The notes beneath the pieces were generated by a model. The model saw nothing but the letters and a program-made list of their open reading frames with translations, searched no databases and was not told the DNA's origin. The position numbers and the translations under genes are program-made. A DNA stretch of 64,000 bases from IMCC45349 sp047219225 (GTDB taxonomy: Bacteria > Bacteroidota > Bacteroidia > Flavobacteriales > Flavobacteriaceae), in the NCBI RefSeq assembly GCF_047219225.1, contig NZ_CP178208.1:1984001-2048000 (forward strand), written 5' to 3'. The first letter of the stretch is position 1; every line of letters begins with the position of its first letter. Shown piece after piece: positions 45,146-52,345 of this stretch.

Positions 45146-45818
45146 AATTAGAAACGAATTTTTTACGGGATTTATTCTTGTAATGTTAGTTTTAGGTTGT
45201 AAAACTGAAATTAAGCAGAGTAAGGATGATGAGATGATTGAAGTGGAAAAAGATTCAGTTATAGTAGAGGTATTTGAAAAAGAAGCAGAATATGTTATTA
45301 CAAGTAGTATTGAAGATTTTGAAAAAAGTAAAATAGATCTAAACTTTTTTTCTAATAAGGTTTTTGAACTTGCTCCAAGTATTGAAATGATGAGCTGTGA
45401 AATAAGTTATGAAGCTAAACAATGTAGCTCTGAGTTAATTACATTTGACAATGACTTCTATTATGTTAGTTATTGTGATGGGAATAAATATAGTTCAGGA
45501 GGGAATAGAAATTATTTTAAAGGTCTATTTGAAGTAGATGAGAATAGATTGATTTTAGTGTTTGAAGAAAAATATATTACAACAAACACAAAAATTAATG
45601 AATATGGAGAAGCTTTTACTAAGGTCTCCGAAAGTACAATTGAAAATTTAGAAATTGCTGAGATTCATTTTTTGCAATGTAGTAATAAAAGAATTTTAGC
45701 TCTCCAATTTAATGATAGTCATGAAATAGGAGTATTAACTGATATAAACAATATAGATTATATTGAAAATTTTAAAGAAGATGATCGTGATTTATGGTTG
45801 AAATTCGTGAATCTTTAA
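45138..45818 (+). CDS. lipoprotein of unknown function inside the paa operon
   Basis: The ATG at 45138 overlaps the paaE stop by 8 nt and gives a 226-residue lipoprotein (lipobox VLGC, Cys21); the TTG at 45129 is a poorer start. The mature part is acidic and beta-rich with MMSCEISYEAKQCSSE and a VSYCDGN stretch. No known family. Its presence between paaE and paaA is unusual and a periplasmic protein has no obvious part in the CoA-ester pathway. Confidence 0.65.
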   Translation: MCKIRNEFFTGFILVMLVLGCKTEIKQSKDDEMIEVEKDSVIVEVFEKEAEYVITSSIEDFEKSKIDLNFFSNKVFELAPSIEMMSCEISYEAKQCSSELITFDNDFYYVSYCDGNKYSSGGNRNYFKGLFEVDENRLILVFEEKYITTNTKINEYGEAFTKVSESTIENLEIAEIHFLQCSNKRILALQFNDSHEIGVLTDINNIDYIENFKEDDRDLWLKFVNL

Positions 45819-45835
45819 TTGATAAATTATGATGT

Positions 45836-46792
45836 ATGAGTGAAGCACAAATAAAAAGTTTAGAGGAAGAATTTGAAGCGCGTATTGCACGTGATGAAAA
45901 AATTGAACCTAAAGATTGGATGCCTGAAAAGTATCGTAAGACACACATTAGGCAAATGTCGCAGCATGCCCATTCCGAAATTATTGGGATGTTGCCAGAA
46001 GGAAATTGGATAACAAGAGCCCCTTCATTACGTCGTAAAGTAGCATTATTAGCTAAAGTACAAGACGAAGGTGGTCATGGTTTATACCTATATAGTGCCA
46101 CAGAAACCTTAGGGATTTCTAGAGACGAAATGTTTGAGCAGCTACATACAGGAAAAGCAAAATACTCAAGTATTTTTAACTATCCAGCCGTAACATGGGC
46201 AGATATGGGAGCTATTGGCTGGTTGGTTGATGGTGCAGCTATTATCAATCAGGTGGCTTTATGTGGAACGTCTTATGGGCCTTATGCACGTGCTATGGTG
46301 CGTATTTGTAAAGAGGAAAGTTTCCATCAACGTCAAGGTTATGAAATTATGCTAACCCTATCTAAAGGAACACCAGAGCAAAAGGCAATGGCACAAGATG
46401 CTTTAAATAGATTTTGGTGGCCATCACTAATGATGTTTGGACCTCGTGATGATGAATCGCCAAATACTGCGCAATCCATGAAATGGAAATTAAAGCGTAA
46501 ATCTAATGACGAATTACGTCAACAGTTCATTGATCAAACAGTTCCTCAAGCCGAATTAATTGGTTTAACTATCCCAGATCCAGATTTAAAATGGAATGAA
46601 GAAAAAGGTGGTTATGATTCTGGTGAAATCGATTGGGACGAGTTTTGGCAAGTCGTTAAAGGATATGGTCCTTGTAATAAAGAAAGAATGAAAGCAAGAG
46701 TTTCTGCTTGGGAGAATGGACAATGGGTTCGTGATGCAGCAATAGCTCATGCAGAAAAACAACAAGATAAAAAACTAAATAAGGCAGGATAA
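45836..46792 (+). CDS. paaA: phenylacetyl-CoA epoxidase catalytic subunit PaaA
   Basis: This 318-residue protein carries the di-iron site that epoxidises phenylacetyl-CoA. Glu/His ligands are seen in AKVQDEGGHG (about 77-86) and CKEESFHQRQ (about 157-166), the two EXXH pairs of ferritin-like monooxygenases. Length agrees with E. coli PaaA (309). It is 2 nt before paaB. Confidence 0.95.
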   Translation: MSEAQIKSLEEEFEARIARDEKIEPKDWMPEKYRKTHIRQMSQHAHSEIIGMLPEGNWITRAPSLRRKVALLAKVQDEGGHGLYLYSATETLGISRDEMFEQLHTGKAKYSSIFNYPAVTWADMGAIGWLVDGAAIINQVALCGTSYGPYARAMVRICKEESFHQRQGYEIMLTLSKGTPEQKAMAQDALNRFWWPSLMMFGPRDDESPNTAQSMKWKLKRKSNDELRQQFIDQTVPQAELIGLTIPDPDLKWNEEKGGYDSGEIDWDEFWQVVKGYGPCNKERMKARVSAWENGQWVRDAAIAHAEKQQDKKLNKAG

Positions 46793-46794
46793 TT

Positions 46795-47079
46795 ATGAAA
46801 AAAGAATGGCCTCTTTGGGAAATCTTCGTAAGAAGTAAAAACGGATTAGAACATCGTCATTTTGGAAGTTTACATGCTGCTGATGCAGATATGGCTCTAG
46901 AAAATGCACGTGATGTATATACAAGAAGAAGTGAAGGCGTGAGTATTTGGGTTGTAGAATCTAAGCATATTACAGCATCAAATCCAGAACATAATGGAGA
47001 GTTATTTGAACCAGCTCAAGATAAAGTATATCGTCACCCAACATTTTACGATTTACCAGACGAAATTAAACATATGTAA
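46795..47079 (+). CDS. paaB: phenylacetyl-CoA epoxidase subunit PaaB
   Basis: This 94-residue small subunit has PLWEIFVRSKNGLEHRHFGS at the N terminus and EGVSIWVVESKHI, typical for PaaB, which bridges PaaAC units. Tight spacing on both sides (2 nt) indicates one transcript. Confidence 0.95.
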   Translation: MKKEWPLWEIFVRSKNGLEHRHFGSLHAADADMALENARDVYTRRSEGVSIWVVESKHITASNPEHNGELFEPAQDKVYRHPTFYDLPDEIKHM

Positions 47080-47081
47080 TT

Positions 47082-47834
47082 ATGAACAACAATTTATACA
47101 ATTACATATTAGGTATAGCAGACAATAGTTTAATTCTTGGGCAACGTTTAGGAGAGCTATGTGGACATGGTCCAAGCTTAGAGACTGATATTGCCTGTAC
47201 AAATATTTCCTTAGATTTTTTCGGGCAAGTACGTAGCTATTTTCAATATGCTGCACAGGTTGCTGGTGATGATCGTAATGAAGATACTATTGCAATGATG
47301 CGTACAGAGCGTGAATACGTTAATGTATTATTGGTTGAACAACCTAATACGGATTTCGCCTATACTATTGCGCGTCAGTTTTTATTTGACGTGTATCATT
47401 ATGCGTTCTTAATTGAATTACAAAATAGCAATGACGAAACATTAGCGGCAATTGCAAAAAAATCGCTAAAAGAAGTGTCTTATCATTTGCGATTTTCAAC
47501 CGATTGGATTAAACGTCTAGGTGATGGTACAGAAGAAAGTCATGAGCGTATTCAAACTGCGATAAACGACCTATGGACATATACAGATGAATTATTTCAT
47601 CAAACTGATGCAGATAAAGCAATGATAGCTGAAGGTGTTGGTGTAGATACTTTAGAATTAAAAGAAGGTTACTACAAGCGAGTTGCAGAGGTTTTGGAAG
47701 AAGCAACTTTGCAGGTGCCAGATTTAAACTATTTCCAAAAAGGAGGAAAGCAAGGTATTCATACAGAGCATTTAGGTTATTTATTAGCTGAATTACAATA
47801 TATGCAACGTGCTTATCCTAATATGACTTGGTAG
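47082..47834 (+). CDS. paaC: phenylacetyl-CoA epoxidase structural subunit PaaC
   Basis: This 250-residue ferritin-like protein is the non-catalytic partner of PaaA. The N-terminal half contains LGQRLGELCGHGPSLETDIA and DFAYTIARQFLFDVY. The usual second set of iron ligands is absent, as expected for PaaC. It follows paaB by 2 nt. Confidence 0.93.
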   Translation: MNNNLYNYILGIADNSLILGQRLGELCGHGPSLETDIACTNISLDFFGQVRSYFQYAAQVAGDDRNEDTIAMMRTEREYVNVLLVEQPNTDFAYTIARQFLFDVYHYAFLIELQNSNDETLAAIAKKSLKEVSYHLRFSTDWIKRLGDGTEESHERIQTAINDLWTYTDELFHQTDADKAMIAEGVGVDTLELKEGYYKRVAEVLEEATLQVPDLNYFQKGGKQGIHTEHLGYLLAELQYMQRAYPNMTW

Positions 47835-47859
47835 TCATAAAAAAAAGAAGAGTATATCA

Positions 47860-48360
47860 ATGATTGAACACGCCGAAATTAATAGCGAATTAATTCCAAT
47901 TCTAGATCAGGTTTCTGATCCAGAAATTCCCGTTTTAACGATATTAGATATGGGCGTGATTCGCTATGCGAAAATCATTGGAGATAAAGAGGTGTTAGTT
48001 AAAATTACACCAACCTACAGTGGTTGTCCAGCAATGGACGTTATTGGCGATGATATTACTAAAGCATTTAATGAAGCTGGTTACAAGGCAAAAGTGGAAT
48101 TAGTTTTATCTCCAGCTTGGACAACCGATTGGATTACCGAAAGAGGAAGGACTGCTCTCGAAAAATATGGTATTGCAGCACCTTTAGATGCGGAATCCGA
48201 CAAAGCAGCGCTTCTTGGTGATGCAAAAATCGTAAAGTGTACCCTTTGTGGGTCTACAAATACAAAACTAGTAAGTCAGTTTGGTTCTACTGCATGTAAA
48301 GCATTGTTTCAATGTGAAGATTGTAAAGAACCGTTTGACTATTTTAAATGTTTAAAATAA
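47860..48360 (+). CDS. paaD: PaaD, iron-sulfur assembly-type factor of the epoxidase
   Basis: This 166-residue protein has an N-terminal MIP18/SufT-like domain (DPEIPVLTILDMGVIR, then TPTYSGCPAMDVI with the conserved Cys) and a C-terminal zinc-ribbon (CTLCGSTNTKL and CEDCKEPF). This plan is that of PaaD, needed for maturation of the epoxidase complex. Confidence 0.92.
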   Translation: MIEHAEINSELIPILDQVSDPEIPVLTILDMGVIRYAKIIGDKEVLVKITPTYSGCPAMDVIGDDITKAFNEAGYKAKVELVLSPAWTTDWITERGRTALEKYGIAAPLDAESDKAALLGDAKIVKCTLCGSTNTKLVSQFGSTACKALFQCEDCKEPFDYFKCLK

Positions 48361-48399
48361 GTGTCATTCAGAGCGAAGTGAAAAATCTTTCGCTTTAGT
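48361..48399. repeat. dispersed GTCATTCAGAGCGAAG-type intergenic repeat
   Basis: GTCATTCAGAGCGAAGTG, with an AGCGAA/TTCGCT inverted pair, fills the gap after paaD. It belongs to the same kind of element as 52302-52328 and 54890-54959. It could affect mRNA stability between operon segments. Confidence 0.5.
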
Positions 48400-48419
48400 A
48401 ATGATAACAAAAATAAGGT

Positions 48420-49205
48420 ATGAGCAACAATTCAATTCTACTTAAAATTGAAAACCATATAGCGTACATAGCGCTCAACAGACCAGAGGTCTTCAATAGC
48501 TTTAATCGTGAAATGGCATTAAGCCTTCAAAGTATCTTAGACGATTGCGAACAAAATGATGACGTAAGAGCTATCGTTTTAACAGGAAACGGAAAAGCAT
48601 TTTGTGCAGGTCAAGATTTAAAAGAAGTCACTTCACCTGAATTAAATCCAGGATTCAAAAAGATTTTAGAAGAACATTACAATCCAATAATCCTTCGTAT
48701 TCGAAATATCGAAAAACCAATTATAGGAGCGATTAATGGAGTTGCTGCAGGAGCAGGAGCAAATATAGCTTTGGCATGTGATGTAGTGGTAGCACACGAA
48801 AAAGTGAGTTTCATTCAAGCATTTAGTTTAATAGGTTTAATTCCTGATAGTGCCGGAACGTTCTTTTTACCACGTTTAGTTGGTTTTCAAAAAGCAACGG
48901 CTTTAGCAATGCTCGGAGATAAAGTAGGAGCAGAAGAAGCGGAACGTATTGGGATGATATACAAAAGTGTGTCATTAGAAGATTTTGAAGCAACTATTGA
49001 AAAGCTAGCGACTAAAATGGCAAATATGCCAACCAAAGCTTTAGGTTTAATCAAGAAAACATTCAACCAATCGTTAACCAATTCTTTAGAAGAACAATTA
49101 GCATTGGAATCAAAATATCAAATAGAAGCTGCAGGAACAGAGGATTATGCAGAAGGTGTAGCTGCTTTTATAGAAAAAAGAAATCCAGAATTCAAAGGGA
49201 AATAA
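48420..49205 (+). CDS. paaG: enoyl-CoA hydratase/isomerase PaaG
   Basis: This 261-residue crotonase-fold protein converts ring-epoxyphenylacetyl-CoA to the oxepin form. It has the PaaG hallmarks FCAGQDLKE, GVAAGAGANIALACD (oxyanion region), SLIGLIPDSAGTFFLPR and the C-terminal ALESKYQIEAAGTEDYAEGV, which line up with E. coli PaaG by memory. It is followed 2 nt later by paaH. Confidence 0.93.
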   Translation: MSNNSILLKIENHIAYIALNRPEVFNSFNREMALSLQSILDDCEQNDDVRAIVLTGNGKAFCAGQDLKEVTSPELNPGFKKILEEHYNPIILRIRNIEKPIIGAINGVAAGAGANIALACDVVVAHEKVSFIQAFSLIGLIPDSAGTFFLPRLVGFQKATALAMLGDKVGAEEAERIGMIYKSVSLEDFEATIEKLATKMANMPTKALGLIKKTFNQSLTNSLEEQLALESKYQIEAAGTEDYAEGVAAFIEKRNPEFKGK

Positions 49206-49207
49206 TT

Positions 49208-50362
49208 ATGTATGTAGGAATAATTGGTTCAGGAACCATGGGAAGTGGTATTGCTCAAGTAGCAGCAACTTCTGGTTGTAAGGTGAAATTATACGATACT
49301 AATACAGCAGCATTAGATAAAGCAGAAGCAGCATTAGAAAAAATACTAAATCGACTAATTGAAAAAGGTCGTATTGATACTACTGAAAAGGATAGGATTC
49401 AAGGGAATATTCAATATGTAGATAGCTTAAAAGCCTTGTCAGATTCTGATTTGACGATTGAAGCTATTATTGAAAATTTAGACATCAAACAAAAGGTGTT
49501 TTCTGAATTGGAAACTTATGTGTCTGACGATTGTATTATCGCTTCAAATACTTCAAGTTTATCTATAGCATCTATAGCAGCATCACTTCAAAAACCAGAA
49601 CGTTGTGTTGGAATTCATTTCTTTAATCCAGCACCTTTAATGAAGTTGGTAGAAGTTATTCCTGCAATTCAAACTTCAGAAGCTGTGCTTGAAAAATCAG
49701 TAAAAACTATTTCAGATTGGAAAAAAGTAGTGGCTGTTGCTAAAGATACACCTGGATTTATTGTAAACCGTGTGGCAAGACCATTTTATGGAGAAGCCTT
49801 AAGAATTTATGAAGAAGGTGTAGCGGATTTTGCAACTATAGATTGGAGTTTGAAATCTCTTGGAGGATTTAGAATGGGACCATTCGAGTTAATGGATTTC
49901 ATAGGTAATGATGTGAATTATACTGTGACCGAAACGGTATTCACAGCCTTCTATTTTGATTCAAGATATAAACCATCATTTACGCAAAAACGTTTGTCTG
50001 AAGCAGGATATTTAGGCCGTAAAACAGGAAAAGGATATTACGATTATAGTGAAGGTGCAGCTAAACCAGAAGCAAATAAAGATACGGAGTTAGCGCAAAC
50101 CATTTTTGATCGTGTGTTAGTAATGTTAATTAATGAAGCAGCAGATGCTTTATTCTTAAATATTGCTTCAGCAGAAGATATAGATAATGCGATGACTAAA
50201 GGTGTTAATTATCCAAAAGGATTATTGGCTTGGGCAGATGAAAAAGGGATAGATTGGTGTGTGAGTAAACTTGATGAGTTATATGACGAATACCATGAAG
50301 ATAGATACCGTTGTAGTCCGTTATTACGTAAAATGAAAAAAGAAGAAAAAGCATTCTTTTAG
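49208..50362 (+). CDS. paaH: 3-hydroxyacyl-CoA dehydrogenase PaaH
   Basis: This 384-residue NAD-dependent dehydrogenase has a Rossmann start GIIGSGTMGSGIAQVAA, the IASNTSSLSI and GIHFFNPAPLMKLVEVI motifs and a C-terminal helical domain. It oxidises 3-hydroxyadipyl-CoA. The length is shorter than the two-domain E. coli PaaH (475), but both standard domains are present. Confidence 0.92.
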   Translation: MYVGIIGSGTMGSGIAQVAATSGCKVKLYDTNTAALDKAEAALEKILNRLIEKGRIDTTEKDRIQGNIQYVDSLKALSDSDLTIEAIIENLDIKQKVFSELETYVSDDCIIASNTSSLSIASIAASLQKPERCVGIHFFNPAPLMKLVEVIPAIQTSEAVLEKSVKTISDWKKVVAVAKDTPGFIVNRVARPFYGEALRIYEEGVADFATIDWSLKSLGGFRMGPFELMDFIGNDVNYTVTETVFTAFYFDSRYKPSFTQKRLSEAGYLGRKTGKGYYDYSEGAAKPEANKDTELAQTIFDRVLVMLINEAADALFLNIASAEDIDNAMTKGVNYPKGLLAWADEKGIDWCVSKLDELYDEYHEDRYRCSPLLRKMKKEEKAFF

Positions 50363-50667
50363 TGGAAGAAATAGCTAGATATCACATTGATGATAAATTC
50401 ATTATCACAGGTAGAGGGCTAGTTTTTACAGGACATATTATTGAAGGAGTAATAAATATAGGAGACTACATAGAGTTTAGTTTTAATGGTAATTTGATAA
50501 GACGAAGAATAATAGGAATTAATGCAGTTAGAAACTCTATGCATTCTAAGGGAGTATTTGATAAGTTAAATACAGGTGTTCTTATAAAATGTCAATCTGA
50601 GGAAGAAATGAAAATGATTAGAATATCTAACTTAAAAGACGTTGAAGCTTTTGTATTTAAAGATTAA
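50362..50667 (+). CDS. small EF-Tu domain II-like protein
   Basis: This 101-residue protein starts at GTG, overlapping the paaH stop by one base. It carries a beta-barrel like EF-Tu domain II (ITGRGLVFTGHIIEGVINIG at about 15-34, then DYIEF). No GTPase domain is attached. Such stand-alone modules are seen as small hypothetical proteins. It has no known link to phenylacetate catabolism, but the overlap makes co-translation with paaH likely. Confidence 0.7.
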   Translation: MEEIARYHIDDKFIITGRGLVFTGHIIEGVINIGDYIEFSFNGNLIRRRIIGINAVRNSMHSKGVFDKLNTGVLIKCQSEEEMKMIRISNLKDVEAFVFKD

Positions 50668-50675
50668 AAAAGATA

Positions 50676-51080
50676 ATGAAAGGAGAACAAATACCATATA
50701 AAATGCTAAGTCTAGATGCCTATAGTCAGTGGTTAGGTATTGAGATTTTAGAGTGTGAAATTGGTCGCTGTAAATTAGGTATGACCATTCGTAAAGACAT
50801 GCTTAATAGCATGAATAAAGCGCATGGAGGTATTAGTTATTCATTGGCAGATACCGCTTTTGGTTTTGCAGCAAATACACATGGTAAATATGCAGTTTCT
50901 ATAGAAACGAGTATCAACCATATTGAAGCACTTAATGAAAACGATTATATCGTTGCTGAAAGTGTTATCGAAAAAGTAAATAATAAATTAGGCTTCAATA
51001 TCATTGAAGTAAAACGAGGAGATGAATTAGTCGCACTATTTAAGGGTGTGGTTTATCGTACTCAAAAAGATTGGGAATAA
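50676..51080 (+). CDS. paaI: acyl-CoA thioesterase PaaI
   Basis: This 134-residue hotdog-fold protein has the PaaI motif NKAHGGISYSLADTAFGFAAN, where the catalytic Asp lies in the ADTAF helix. It hydrolyses dead-end CoA esters of the pathway. It begins 8 nt after the EF-Tu-like gene and overlaps none of its neighbours. Confidence 0.92.
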   Translation: MKGEQIPYKMLSLDAYSQWLGIEILECEIGRCKLGMTIRKDMLNSMNKAHGGISYSLADTAFGFAANTHGKYAVSIETSINHIEALNENDYIVAESVIEKVNNKLGFNIIEVKRGDELVALFKGVVYRTQKDWE

Positions 51081-51081
51081 T

Positions 51082-52296
51082 ATGAAAGAAGCATATATCA
51101 TAGATGGTGTTCGTACACCAATAGGAAATTATAAAGGGACCTTATCTGCTGTTCGTACAGATGATTTAGGCGCTTTAGTAATTAAAGAAGTAGTAGAACG
51201 TAATCCAAATATTCCAAAAGACGCTTATGATGATGTGATTATGGGATGTGCAAATCAAGCTGGTGAGGACAATCGAAATGTCGCTCGTATGTCAGCCTTA
51301 TTAGCAGGATTACCACATACAGTTCCAGGAGAAACAGTGAATAGATTGTGTAGTTCTGGATTGTCAGCAATCATTCATGCTAATCGTGCTGTGAAAGCAG
51401 GAGATGGCGATGTATTTGTAGCTGGAGGCGTTGAAAATATGACACGTGGTCCTTATGTGATGGCAAAACCATCATCAGCATTTGGAGGTGATTCTAAAAT
51501 GTATGATTCTACTTTTGGATGGCGTTTTGTGAATAAGAAAATGCACGCAATGTATGGAACTGATGGTATGGGAGTAACGGCAGAAAACTTGGTTGAGAAA
51601 TACAATATCTCTCGAGAAGATCAAGATAAGTTTGCTTATTGGTCACAAATGAAAGCGAGTAAAGCTCAAGAGAATGGGCGTTTAGGGAAAGAGATTGTAA
51701 CGGTTGAAATTCCACAACGAAAAAAAGATCCAATTCAGTTTTCAAAAGATGAGTTTGTAAAACCAAACTCTACTTTAGAAGTATTAGGAAAACTTAGAGC
51801 AGCATTTAAAAAAGAAGGTGGTAGTGTAACTGCTGGGAACTCATCAGGATTAAATGATGGTGCAGCAGCAACAATTATTGCTTCTGAAGATGCTGTAAAA
51901 AAATATAATTTAAAACCATTAGCAAGAATTGTGAGTTCTGCTGTTGTTGGTGTGGAACCAAGAATCATGGGAATAGGTCCTGTACAAGCCTCTAATAAAG
52001 CATTAGAAAAAGCAGGATTAACTATGGATGATATGAATGTGATCGAATTGAATGAAGCATTTGCAGCACAAGCTTTAGCATGTACTAGAGCTTGGGGATT
52101 AGCAGATGACGATCCAAGGTTAAATCCAAATGGCGGTTCTATTGCTATTGGACACCCACTAGGAGTAACAGGAGCTCGCATTGCATATTCGGCAGCTTTA
52201 GAATTACAAGAGCAACAAAAACGATACGCATTAATTACAATGTGTGTAGGTGTTGGTCAAGGGTATGCTGCGATTATTGAAAATGTAAATTTATAA
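51082..52296 (+). CDS. paaJ: beta-ketoadipyl-CoA thiolase PaaJ
   Basis: The ATG at 51082 gives a 404-residue thiolase that begins MKEAYIIDGVRTPIG, the normal start; an earlier GTG at 51046 lies inside paaI. Catalytic residues are seen in NRLCSSGLS (nucleophilic Cys), GHPLGVTGAR (His) and TMCVGVGQG (second Cys). It makes acetyl-CoA and succinyl-CoA from 3-oxoadipyl-CoA, and a related action on 2,3-didehydroadipyl-CoA is typical. Confidence 0.95.
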   Translation: MKEAYIIDGVRTPIGNYKGTLSAVRTDDLGALVIKEVVERNPNIPKDAYDDVIMGCANQAGEDNRNVARMSALLAGLPHTVPGETVNRLCSSGLSAIIHANRAVKAGDGDVFVAGGVENMTRGPYVMAKPSSAFGGDSKMYDSTFGWRFVNKKMHAMYGTDGMGVTAENLVEKYNISREDQDKFAYWSQMKASKAQENGRLGKEIVTVEIPQRKKDPIQFSKDEFVKPNSTLEVLGKLRAAFKKEGGSVTAGNSSGLNDGAAATIIASEDAVKKYNLKPLARIVSSAVVGVEPRIMGIGPVQASNKALEKAGLTMDDMNVIELNEAFAAQALACTRAWGLADDDPRLNPNGGSIAIGHPLGVTGARIAYSAALELQEQQKRYALITMCVGVGQGYAAIIENVNL

Positions 52297-52301
52297 GAAT
52301 T

Positions 52302-52328
52302 TGTCATTTCGTACTTGATACGAAATCT
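52302..52328. repeat. dispersed ATTTCGTA palindrome repeat
   Basis: ATTTCGTA and TACGAAAT flank the loop CTTGA, preceded by TGTC. It fills the gap between paaJ and paaZ. The loop is the same as in the repeat at 33028-33048. Confidence 0.55.
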
Positions 52329-52345
52329 ACTATATATTGATAGAT

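Noticed and set aside
51735..52181. 148-codon open frame on the minus strand inside paaJ
   Set aside because: It is antisense to conserved thiolase motifs and has no start context or homology; a coding shadow.
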